5,226 nt of DNA from positions 1-5,226 of the forward strand of contig CAJMQA010000250.1 of the NCBI GenBank assembly GCA_905215395.1. The letters are read 5' to 3'. Each line of letters opens with the position of its first letter. The first letter of the stretch is position 1. The position numbers were made by a program, and so were the translations under genes. Source of the stretch: an uncultured bacterium. Its GTDB lineage: Bacteria > Bacteroidota > Bacteroidia > Bacteroidales > Marinifilaceae. The notes under the pieces are model-generated. The model saw only the letters and a program-made list of their open reading frames with translations, was not told where the DNA came from and did not search any database. Positions 1-5,226 of this stretch are shown here, in pieces.

Positions 1-953
1 AAGAAGTTGCCGTCTTTCCAGGCAGTAGCTGTCCGGGGATCGATCGTACTAACTGTAAATTGTCCGTTTTCTTTGTTCCAGGCAAATTGCTGGTTGGGAG
101 TTAACTGAGAAAGAATTTGCTGTTTATTCTCAATATTTACCTTTCCTTCTGTTAGAATCACTTTTAACTCAGGTTCATCCTGATAAGCAATAACGTCAAA
201 AGCGGTACCGGTAGCGTGTACCTGAAACTGATTATTATTTACATAGAACGGCTGACTTTTATTGGGAGCAATTTCAAAATAAGCTTCTCCTTTCAGAAAT
301 ACTTCTCGGGTTGAACTATTAAAACGGACAGGGAAAGAAAGTTCTGATTCAGAATTGATCCATACTTTGGTACCATCTGCCAGAGTTACCCGGTACTCAC
401 CGCCTCTTGGAACCTTCAGCGTGTTGTATTGGAGGACTGTGTCTGAAATTATGTCATTTTGATAAGCAAGTTCTCCGGTTTCACTATTCCGGATAATTGT
501 ACCGTCTTTTTCCGTGAGAGTCAATTGATTATTCAAAGAAATTTCCCGACCATCATTCAGAACCAAAGAAGCTTTTGCGCTACCAGGGTTTAATTGGGGG
601 AAAGCAGCAATGTAAGTAGGATGCGGCTGGTTTGTATTGAATAGCCAAATGGCAATACCAGCGGTCAATAAAACAGTCACAGAGGCTGCATATCGAAGAG
701 TTTTCAATTTTCTGATTCGTATTTTTTGTTTTTGATCCGTTACGAATTTTTCCCAACTATATTTACTTATAAGCTCTTTACGACGGAGAACTTGTTGGGT
801 ATAATAGGAGGGATGGTTCAATTTTTGCAGAAGGTGTTGATGCTTTTCAGTCCATTGCTGCAACTCCTTTTCCTCTGATACAGAGGTTGTATGTAACAGA
901 AATCTGCTGAGTCTCCGTGCAATTTTGATCCATTCTCCGATTTTAGCGTCCAT
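1..953 (-). CDS. FecR-family anti-sigma factor, 3' end cut by the window edge
   Basis: Translation of the minus strand from the ATG at 951-953 stays open for 317 codons to the window edge. FecR proteins are single-pass inner-membrane regulators: the cytoplasmic N-terminus holds a partner ECF sigma factor, and the periplasmic part receives a signal from an outer-membrane TonB-dependent transporter. Visible here are a charged cytoplasmic region (residues 1-84), one membrane segment (about 86-106, with the core SVTVLLTAGIAIWLF) and a periplasmic FecR domain (about 178-275) with the family hallmarks VPRGGEYRVTLADGTKVWIN, ELSFPVRF, REVFLKGEAYFEI and HATGTAFDV. The reading ends at WKDGNF, where the C-terminal domain (DUF4974 in Bacteroidetes members) normally begins, so roughly 60-90 residues are probably missing only because of the edge. 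The gene starts 71 bp after the sigma factor, in the usual sigma-then-FecR order, so the two are probably cotranscribed. The start is preceded only by a weak purine stretch (AGAAGA). The family call is firm; the signal sensed is unknown. Confidence 0.95.
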   Translation of the reverse strand, partial: MDAKIGEWIKIARRLSRFLLHTTSVSEEKELQQWTEKHQHLLQKLNHPSYYTQQVLRRKELISKYSWEKFVTDQKQKIRIRKLKTLRYAASVTVLLTAGIAIWLFNTNQPHPTYIAAFPQLNPGSAKASLVLNDGREISLNNQLTLTEKDGTIIRNSETGELAYQNDIISDTVLQYNTLKVPRGGEYRVTLADGTKVWINSESELSFPVRFNSSTREVFLKGEAYFEIAPNKSQPFYVNNNQFQVHATGTAFDVIAYQDEPELKVILTEGKVNIENKQQILSQLTPNQQFAWNKENGQFTVSTIDPRTATAWKDGNF

Positions 954-1024
954 TCTTCTGTCTTTAGGCTTTTTCACCAATAGAACACTTCAGGAACAAA
1001 AAAGAATGACACTTTCATGAAAAA

Positions 1025-1582
1025 TTATAGAGAAGAGAAGATAAAAATAATGATATTTTTCAGATGATTGAGATTTTTACGAAGTGTAATATAGCTTCTG
1101 GCTTTGTGAGTTTTTACGGTATTCACAGAGATTTGCAGTTCTTTTGCAATTTCTTCATTTGAAAAACCTTCCAGGGAGCGTAAAATGACTGTACGACCGG
1201 TTTCGGATAGTTTATCTATTTCTTGTAATACAATGGTTGCCACTTCTTCTTTGATAACATTTTCCATAAAAAAATCCTCGGATTCCCAATCTGCCGGTAG
1301 GGAATTGAAATACTGATTCCTGATTTTATGATGTCGGATCTGATTCAGGCAACTGTTACGGATACTTTTATAAAAAAAGGATTTTACAGATAGTTCATCT
1401 TTAAAACTGTCCTGGTGTTTCCAGTAAGTGATAAAAATATCCTGGACAATATCTTTACTGATTTCTTCATCCGGTATGTAATGGCAAGCAAAGGATAAAT
1501 AATGAGAAAAATTTTCAGTATAGAAATCTTTCTGATTTTTCTGTGAAGAACATTTTCCAATCTTAAATGAAGCATTATCCAT
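1025..1582 (-). CDS. ECF-type RNA polymerase sigma factor (sigma-70 family, Bacteroidetes FecR-linked type)
   Basis: This encodes a 185-residue sigma factor expected to direct RNA polymerase to a small target set once released by its FecR partner. Region 2 spans about residues 18-87 and includes the core-binding and -10-recognition helices (EISKDIVQDIFITYW, then SFFYKSIRNSCLNQIRHHK). Region 4 spans about 115-170 (LSETGRTVILRSLEGFSNEE, then the helix-turn-helix IAKELQISVNTVKTHKARS). The length fits the family. The open frame extends 12 codons upstream to 1618, but the ATG at 1580-1582 is preferred: the extension (MIICFPNFYFCS) resembles no family N-terminus and overlies a consensus promoter at 1587-1619. 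The C-terminal tail (NIIIFIFSSL) is unusually hydrophobic, though short. The upstream neighbour is a TonB receptor separated by a terminator-like hairpin; the downstream neighbour is its likely anti-sigma factor. The target genes cannot be read from this window. Confidence 0.95.
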   Translation of the reverse strand: MDNASFKIGKCSSQKNQKDFYTENFSHYLSFACHYIPDEEISKDIVQDIFITYWKHQDSFKDELSVKSFFYKSIRNSCLNQIRHHKIRNQYFNSLPADWESEDFFMENVIKEEVATIVLQEIDKLSETGRTVILRSLEGFSNEEIAKELQISVNTVKTHKARSYITLRKNLNHLKNIIIFIFSSL

Positions 1583-1586
1583 GCTG

Positions 1587-1619
1587 CAAAAATAGAAATT
1601 TGGGAAACAAATAATCAAA
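1587..1619 (-). promoter_or_regulatory. Bacteroidetes-type promoter of the sigma factor gene
   Basis: On the minus strand a -33 TTTG (1616-1619) is followed after 21 bp by TATTTTTG (1587-1594), a full match to TAnnTTTG. The -7 box ends only four bases before the preferred ATG, so transcription would begin at or very near the start codon, implying a leaderless or nearly leaderless mRNA. The spacing is at the upper end of the usual range. This is a motif match, not a mapped start. Confidence 0.55.
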
Positions 1620-1627
1620 TTTGTTAA

Positions 1628-1676
1628 ATAAATTTCTCCGGAATTAAAAGAAACAATTCATTCCGGAGAAATTTAT
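1628..1676 (-). terminator. Intrinsic terminator-like hairpin after the TonB receptor gene
   Basis: A perfect 17-bp inverted repeat (ATAAATTTCTCCGGAAT at 1628-1644 and its exact complement at 1660-1676) encloses a 15-base loop. It begins 23 bp beyond the receptor stop codon. The GC core (CTCCGGA) is flanked by AAATTT on both sides, so in the minus direction the core stem is followed by GAAATTTATTT, a U-rich tail partly folded into the stem. It should end the receptor transcript and separate it from the sigma factor promoter just downstream. Its symmetry would also let it work on plus-strand transcripts. Confidence 0.75.
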
Positions 1677-1699
1677 GTATGAAATACAATGAGGTATAT

Positions 1700-4009
1700 C
1701 TAATTTAAACTGAGTTTGATCCCAGCGAACCAGCTACGGGGTAGACCAGGTCCATATATATAGCCTGCATCCCGGTTTGCCCCTTTGTCGAAATCTTTCT
1801 GATAACTTTGAAATATGTTCTGTACCCCACAATTGAGTTGTAAAACATAATTACCGCTGATGGTGATGTCGTAGTTTAATTTAATATTGGCATCCAGGAA
1901 TTCTGATGTTTTTTTCAATTCATCTTTTTCAATATATCCTTGCATATGCGGAACATACATACTTCCGGTGTATGTCCCGGAAATAGATGTACTGAAATTT
2001 TTGAAAGGAGAACTGAATATGGTAAAATAGCCATAGTAATCTGGTGTGCGTAATATTTGCCGTTGTTTTTCAGTCTCTGGATTGTCGCTCCAGCTTTGTG
2101 GTTTATTGTATTTACTTTGTTGAAAAGACATTCCCATCTGAATTTGAATATCTTTGTGTGGTACTATTTTCCCTTCCAGATTGATTCCTTTCACAGTGGC
2201 TGCATCTCCGTTCCGTCTTTCCCAGATTTGGTTTTCATCTTCATTTTCTCCCAAAGGTTCTAAAATAAATATATTTTTCAAATGAGTATAAAAACCTTCT
2301 ATTAAAAGATTGGTCTGTACTTTGCCAAAAATGTGGTAGAGATCTGCAGATACACTATAACTCCCTGATTTCTCTGTTTTCAAATCGGGAGAAGATTGTA
2401 TTAGTGCTACTTTCCCGTCAACAGCAGTGATATGCAGATCTTCATTGTAAGTTTGTGGTGCCCGGAATCCTTGAGAATAACTGGCTCGCAGACTGATGGC
2501 CTGTATTGGGTTGTAACGAAGGTTTATCCGGGGACTGAAAATGATATGATCTATAAAGCTGTTTTTATCTAGGCGGCCTCCCAGAAGGATGCTGAATTTT
2601 TCGTTTTTCCATTCATTTTGAAGAAAAAAGCTATATACGTCAACTTGCTGCTCAATTTCGCGGTGGTAGCCTAACATCTTGTCAGTTAATTTATCGTATG
2701 AATACTCACTTCCGGCAGTTAACGTTGCAGGAAGGAAAAGTAAATGCCGGATATCGTATGAATATTGAACACCTGTTATTGCTGTCAAATCTTTGGTTTT
2801 CCCGTAAGCGTTGGGATTTTGTCCGGCTCCATAATATGAATTTCGACTGGTGTTTTGTACTGAAGAATAGAAATTCAGCTTGTGGGCATAGTCTTTGGAA
2901 AAGAACGTAATATCCAGCCCTCCTCCGTTGATATCATGTTCTGCTTGTTCTGTGATATCTGTTTCATGCGGGGGAAGGTCAAATTTATTTCCTCCGCGCC
3001 GGAATTCGCGGATGTTATGGTATTCCAGTGTTATTTTGGTTTGAGAATTTGGTTTATAATAACTTCTGAATCCCAGTGTTGTTAATTTCAAGTTTCCGAT
3101 TTCTGAAAAACCATCCCCGTTGTCATCATAATGTTGCCGGTAACGGGAAGTGCCGAACAAATAGATTCCTGCATTTCGTTGCCCGTTAACTAAAGAAGTA
3201 TTCAGGGAGGTTGTATTGTCATAGGCTTTGTTTCCGATGGATGTAAGGTTATGACTGATCATGAATAGATTGTTGAGGGGTTCTTTGGTGATGATATTTA
3301 TTGTTCCTGCAATAGCATTCGAACCGTAAAGCGCAGAGCCACCTCCGCGCATTACTTCTACCCGGTCGATCATTCCGGCTGGAATTTGCTCAATTCCATA
3401 AACTCCATTTAAAGAACTGAATATAGCTTTTCCATCCAGAAGTAATTGGGTATAAGGACCTTCGAGGCCATTGATTCGTACTTGTTGGAAACCGCAATTT
3501 TGACAGTTGGTCTCTACTCTCAGACCTGGCTGGAAACTAAGCCCTTGGGCAAGACAAACAGAGTTGGTATTCTCAAATAATTTAGGAGTCAGCACGTTGA
3601 CAACAACCGGTGCTTCCATCCGGCTGGTTTCATTCCGATTGGCTGAAACGACAACAGTTTCCAGTTGTATATTATCTTCTTCTACTTTAAAATTTAGTTC
3701 CTGGGTTTCTCCTTTTTTGAGGCTGATCTGTTTTTCTACCGAACGGTAACCGACACCATTTACCCGGATTGTAAAAGTCCCGACAGGCAGATTTTTCAAA
3801 AAATAATGGCCTGTTTCATCGGTTGCCGTTCCTATCGTTGTTCCCTTTAAAATGACATTTACAAAAGGTACATGTTCGCCTGTACTTTTGTCTATGACAT
3901 GTCCGGTCAGATTTGCGTCGGTCTTGGGTTTCTTATTGTAGTCGGTATTATCGGCATAAATTGTCTGAACTGATGCTATCAACATCAGGATGAATAAATA
4001 TAATCGCAT
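1700..4009 (-). CDS. TonB-dependent outer-membrane receptor with N-terminal carboxypeptidase-regulatory-like domain; putative metal or metallophore uptake
   Basis: This 769-residue protein should form an outer-membrane beta-barrel that imports a scarce ligand using TonB energy. The domains in order are: a signal peptide (about 1-19, ending YA before DNTD); a carboxypeptidase D regulatory-like beta-sandwich (about 34-110, LTGHVIDKSTGEHVPFVNV and later GHYFLKNLPVGTFTI), typical of Bacteroidetes receptors; a TonB-box-like ETVVVSA (117-123); a plug (about 130-245, with QVRINGLEGPYTQLLLDGKA, VEVMRGGGSALYGSNAIAG and TINIITKEP); and a barrel to the C-terminus (QGFRAPQTYNEDL at 513-525 is a typical receptor barrel motif). 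The length fits siderophore, cobalamin or metal receptors (CirA/BtuB/FepA-like) and is well short of the roughly 1000 residues of SusC proteins. C169 and C172 form a CxxC in the plug, and residues 295-303 (DDNGDGFSE) resemble an EF-hand loop. No SusD-like partner is present. The histidine-rich gene 116 bp upstream is the likely operon partner, which favours a metal substrate (inference). The ligand is not determined by sequence alone. Confidence 0.95.
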   Translation of the reverse strand: MRLYLFILMLIASVQTIYADNTDYNKKPKTDANLTGHVIDKSTGEHVPFVNVILKGTTIGTATDETGHYFLKNLPVGTFTIRVNGVGYRSVEKQISLKKGETQELNFKVEEDNIQLETVVVSANRNETSRMEAPVVVNVLTPKLFENTNSVCLAQGLSFQPGLRVETNCQNCGFQQVRINGLEGPYTQLLLDGKAIFSSLNGVYGIEQIPAGMIDRVEVMRGGGSALYGSNAIAGTINIITKEPLNNLFMISHNLTSIGNKAYDNTTSLNTSLVNGQRNAGIYLFGTSRYRQHYDDNGDGFSEIGNLKLTTLGFRSYYKPNSQTKITLEYHNIREFRRGGNKFDLPPHETDITEQAEHDINGGGLDITFFSKDYAHKLNFYSSVQNTSRNSYYGAGQNPNAYGKTKDLTAITGVQYSYDIRHLLFLPATLTAGSEYSYDKLTDKMLGYHREIEQQVDVYSFFLQNEWKNEKFSILLGGRLDKNSFIDHIIFSPRINLRYNPIQAISLRASYSQGFRAPQTYNEDLHITAVDGKVALIQSSPDLKTEKSGSYSVSADLYHIFGKVQTNLLIEGFYTHLKNIFILEPLGENEDENQIWERRNGDAATVKGINLEGKIVPHKDIQIQMGMSFQQSKYNKPQSWSDNPETEKQRQILRTPDYYGYFTIFSSPFKNFSTSISGTYTGSMYVPHMQGYIEKDELKKTSEFLDANIKLNYDITISGNYVLQLNCGVQNIFQSYQKDFDKGANRDAGYIYGPGLPRSWFAGIKLSLN

Positions 4010-4044
4010 AAATTCTAAATTTTAAAAGTAAAAATAATTACCTT

Positions 4045-4061
4045 GAATCATAAGATGATCC
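4045..4061. repeat. Short imperfect inverted repeat in the receptor leader
   Basis: GAATCAT and ATGATCC flank a 3-base centre, with six of seven positions complementary on DNA and the seventh a possible G:U pair in RNA. The repeat lies 36 bp upstream of the receptor ATG. It could be a small operator or a weak RNA hairpin, but it is short enough to be chance. Confidence 0.25.
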
Positions 4062-4073
4062 ATACAGTTTATT

Positions 4074-4097
4074 CCGGGCATTTGTAATATGCCCCGG
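4074..4097. repeat. GC-rich hairpin between the histidine-rich gene and the receptor gene
   Basis: CCGGGCAT (4074-4081) and ATGCCCCGG (4089-4097) are complementary apart from one extra C, with a 7-base loop. It sits 28 bp after the stop codon of the histidine-rich gene and 64 bp before the receptor start. Neither side carries a U-run, so it is a poor intrinsic terminator. As no full TAnnTTTG promoter is seen between it and the receptor, an mRNA-processing, stabilising or partial-attenuation role is more likely than full termination (inference). Confidence 0.5.
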
Positions 4098-4125
4098 TGC
4101 ATGAGGTTATTTTCCGGATTTGAAA

Positions 4126-4491
4126 TTATGCGATAGCCGGGGGGCCCCGAAGGTAGAATGTACAGGGAACGGACTGTGGGATGGGGATGATCCGTTCTTG
4201 GGAATAATGAATGATACGGGTTAGTTCTATAGCCGGAATTTTAGGCAATCCCTGCATGGTAGCATGCCAATTGGCTGCCTGTGATATTAAGGTAAGGGCA
4301 TTCTCTGTATGGGTATGTTTTATCGGTTTATTCTCTTTTGTGGAGGAGTAACCGGGGAAATAGTGAGAATGGACAATCGTAGAACCATTGATAATGTGGC
4401 TATGTGTAAAAAAAGTAATATCGGCGAAATAGCCCAGAAACAGAGCTAGAAAGAAAATACGGATGCCGGTATGTTTTTTTATTTTATGCAT
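4126..4491 (-). CDS. Small histidine-rich secreted or membrane-anchored protein, putative metal-binding partner of the receptor
   Basis: I do not recognise a named family for this 121-residue protein. It starts with a short basic stretch (MHKIKKHTGIR) and a hydrophobic segment (about 10-28), which is either a signal peptide or an N-terminal anchor, so the rest should lie in the periplasm or beyond. Ten histidines include three HxH pairs (H30/H32, H41/H43, H59/H61); the first two frame the segment THSHIINGSTIVHSHYF, a plausible metal-binding patch. There is one cysteine (C110), and the protein ends with a proline-rich RGPPAIA. The gene has its own promoter and lies just upstream of the TonB receptor on the same strand, with no clear promoter between them, which suggests cotranscription. 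The combination suggests a role in binding or handing over a transition metal such as zinc or copper, or in sensing it; this rests on composition and context, not on a recognised domain. That it is a real gene is well supported: a start with a promoter, a leader and an ordered neighbourhood. Confidence 0.8.
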   Translation of the reverse strand: MHKIKKHTGIRIFFLALFLGYFADITFFTHSHIINGSTIVHSHYFPGYSSTKENKPIKHTHTENALTLISQAANWHATMQGLPKIPAIELTRIIHYSQERIIPIPQSVPCTFYLRGPPAIA

Positions 4492-4511
4492 TGTCCTGTT
4501 TTCAAAACGTA

Positions 4512-4544
4512 CAAATGTATATAATTATTTTGAATAATTCTAAA
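4512..4544 (-). promoter_or_regulatory. Promoter of the histidine-rich gene and probably of the receptor
   Basis: TACATTTG (4512-4519) on the minus strand is a full match to the TAnnTTTG -7 box, ending 20 bp before the ATG. The -33 box is degenerate: TTTA at 4541-4544, 21 bp upstream. A near-match, TACGTTTT (4504-4511), directly follows and could be an alternative -7. The weak -33 box leaves room for an activator or for regulated use. Confidence 0.5.
4523..4539. promoter_or_regulatory. Perfect 7-3-7 palindrome inside the histidine-rich gene promoter, possible operator
   Basis: AATTATT, three bases, then AATAATT form an exact inverted repeat lying wholly in the spacer between the -33 and -7 boxes. 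A dimeric repressor bound there would block polymerase. It consists of A and T apart from the central G, in AT-rich DNA, so chance is a real alternative. Confidence 0.35.
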
Positions 4545-4579
4545 TAGATTTGTAAAAGTTAGAGTAAAGAATAATTTCG

Positions 4580-5131
4580 TTACAGAGAAAAAGAAGCATA
4601 AAATCCGGGGTAACGTCCGTTTGTCACTGAAGGTGAAAATGTAATGTGATGTTTACGGCAATAGGGGTGGGTAAAAATATAACTACTTCCTGCCCCTATG
4701 ACAGCTCCTCCCAGAACATCCCACCAATCATGTTGTTTGGCATATGTCCTTCCCCAACCAATGTATGCAGATATAAGATAGGCCGGTACACCCCATTTCC
4801 AGCCGTAACGTCTTTGGATGAAAGAAGCTCCCTGAAAAGTAATCGATACATGTGAAGATGGAAAAGAATGGTGACTACTATGATCCGGACGTTCCTTTTT
4901 TATGGTGTATTTCAAGGCATAGGTAATGGCTAGGCTAGTGGCTCCGGACAAAATAATTTGTTTTGTACCCTGATAGTCTCCCATAACCAGAGTACTGGTA
5001 AAACCAGCGACCGGTGTGACAAACATCAAAATATCCGTTGACTTATCTATCATTTTTCTGTTTTGTCCGTTTGCTGGATTGTAATACAAAACAACTAGAA
5101 AAATAATAAAAAAGTATATATTTTTTCGCAT
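4580..5131 (-). CDS. PAP2-family phosphatase (type 2 phosphatidic acid phosphatase superfamily), exported
   Basis: This 183-residue protein carries the three-part acid phosphatase signature that removes phosphate from lipid phosphates or pyrophosphates: KxxxxxxRP (K74 to R81-P82), PSxH (P91-S92-S93-H94, with Ser where Gly is usual) and RxxxxxHxxxD (R128, H134, D138, preceded by Gly rather than the common Ser). The His-94, Arg-128 and His-134 catalytic set is complete. An N-terminal signal peptide (about 1-22, PANG before QNRK) is followed by several short hydrophobic segments (about 33-50, 57-73, 113-125 and 138-153), which suggests a membrane enzyme with its active site facing the periplasm. 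The tail (164-183, ITFSPSVTNGRYPGFYASFSL region) alternates polar and hydrophobic residues. Likely substrates in this superfamily are lipid A phosphates, undecaprenyl pyrophosphate or phosphatidylglycerol phosphate; the sequence does not choose between them. It has its own promoter and no evident functional tie to the downstream metal-type genes. Confidence 0.92.
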   Translation of the reverse strand: MRKNIYFFIIFLVVLYYNPANGQNRKMIDKSTDILMFVTPVAGFTSTLVMGDYQGTKQIILSGATSLAITYALKYTIKKERPDHSSHHSFPSSHVSITFQGASFIQRRYGWKWGVPAYLISAYIGWGRTYAKQHDWWDVLGGAVIGAGSSYIFTHPYCRKHHITFSPSVTNGRYPGFYASFSL

Positions 5132-5148
5132 ACAATTGAATTTGTCTG

Positions 5149-5176
5149 CAAACGTACAAAAATAAGTTCTACCAAA
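5149..5176 (-). promoter_or_regulatory. Promoter of the PAP2 phosphatase gene
   Basis: On the minus strand TACGTTTG (5149-5156), followed by CA, is a full -7 match. TTTG at 5173-5176 lies 16 bp upstream, slightly shorter than the usual -33 spacing. The -7 box ends 17 bp before the ATG, leaving a short leader of roughly 10 bases. Confidence 0.6.
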
Positions 5177-5195
5177 ATAATTTCCATTTAAAGAT

Positions 5196-5224
5196 TTTGT
5201 TATCTCAAAAAAATATTACTTTTG
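5196..5224 (+). promoter_or_regulatory. Plus-strand promoter for a gene beyond the right edge
   Basis: TTTG (5196-5199), a 17-bp spacer and TACTTTTG (5217-5224), followed by CA, match the Bacteroidetes promoter form and point rightward out of the window. The 5132-5226 gap is therefore a divergent promoter region shared with the PAP2 gene. The gene it serves is not visible. Confidence 0.55.
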
Positions 5225-5226
5225 CA

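Noticed and set aside
954..1024. Terminator between the sigma factor and FecR
   Set aside because: The TTTCATGAAA palindrome is short and AT-rich, and the T-run on the minus strand is not placed directly after it, so a terminator is not supported.
1384..1575. 63-residue minus-strand frame inside the sigma factor gene
   Set aside because: It lies wholly within the well-supported sigma factor in another frame and has no family features.
1583..1618. Twelve-codon N-terminal extension of the sigma factor
   Set aside because: The extra residues do not look like a sigma factor start, and the DNA carries a consensus promoter, so the ATG at 1580-1582 was used.
2057..3749. Four plus-strand frames of 67-80 residues opposite the receptor gene
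   Set aside because: They are antisense to a clear 769-residue receptor and show no recognisable domain or promoter.
1700..4009. Receptor as a SusC-type glycan transporter
   Set aside because: It is only 769 residues, has no SusD neighbour and resembles smaller CirA/BtuB-like receptors in its plug motifs.
4646..4855. 69-residue plus-strand frame opposite the PAP2 gene
   Set aside because: It is antisense to the conserved PAP2 motifs, which explain the coding signal.
1..5226. tRNA, rRNA, CRISPR array, insertion sequence or riboswitch
   Set aside because: No repeat-spacer pattern, transposase-like frame or recognisable structured RNA was seen, and the coding density leaves only gaps of about 120 bases or less.

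Overview
The window comes from a member of the Bacteroidota, most likely a gut-type Bacteroidales (inference). Four observations point there: an ECF sigma factor beside a FecR-type anti-sigma factor, a TonB-dependent receptor with an N-terminal carboxypeptidase-regulatory-like domain, several promoters of the Bacteroidetes form (TTTG at -33 and TAnnTTTG at -7), and AT-leaning intergenic DNA. All five supported genes lie on the minus strand, so transcription runs from right to left.

In transcription order, a PAP2-family phosphatase (4580-5131) comes first, under its own promoter. Next is a 121-residue, histidine-rich, membrane-anchored or secreted protein (4126-4491). After a 116-bp gap holding a GC-rich hairpin comes a 769-residue TonB-dependent receptor (1700-4009), which has its own peptidase-like domain, a CxxC pair in the plug and an EF-hand-like acidic loop in the barrel. 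A perfect 17-bp inverted repeat behind the receptor looks like its terminator. A separate unit then starts: an ECF sigma factor (1025-1582), followed 71 bp later by a FecR anti-sigma factor that runs off the left edge (1-953). At the far right edge a plus-strand promoter points out of the window, divergent from the phosphatase gene.

Two functional modules can be proposed. The first is the histidine-rich protein plus receptor, which together look like an outer-membrane uptake system for a metal or metal complex; the small protein has three HxH pairs, and only it has a recognisable promoter. The second is a cell-surface signalling pair (sigma factor and FecR). Its usual target, a SusC/SusD-type transporter, would be expected beyond the left edge and is not visible here. 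The upstream receptor is separated from this pair by the terminator and by a fresh promoter, and it lacks the size of a SusC protein, so it is probably not the pair's partner.

No RNA genes, insertion sequences, CRISPR arrays or phage genes were seen. No gene-free stretch exceeds about 120 bases. The least explained part is the 121-residue protein and its link to the receptor.
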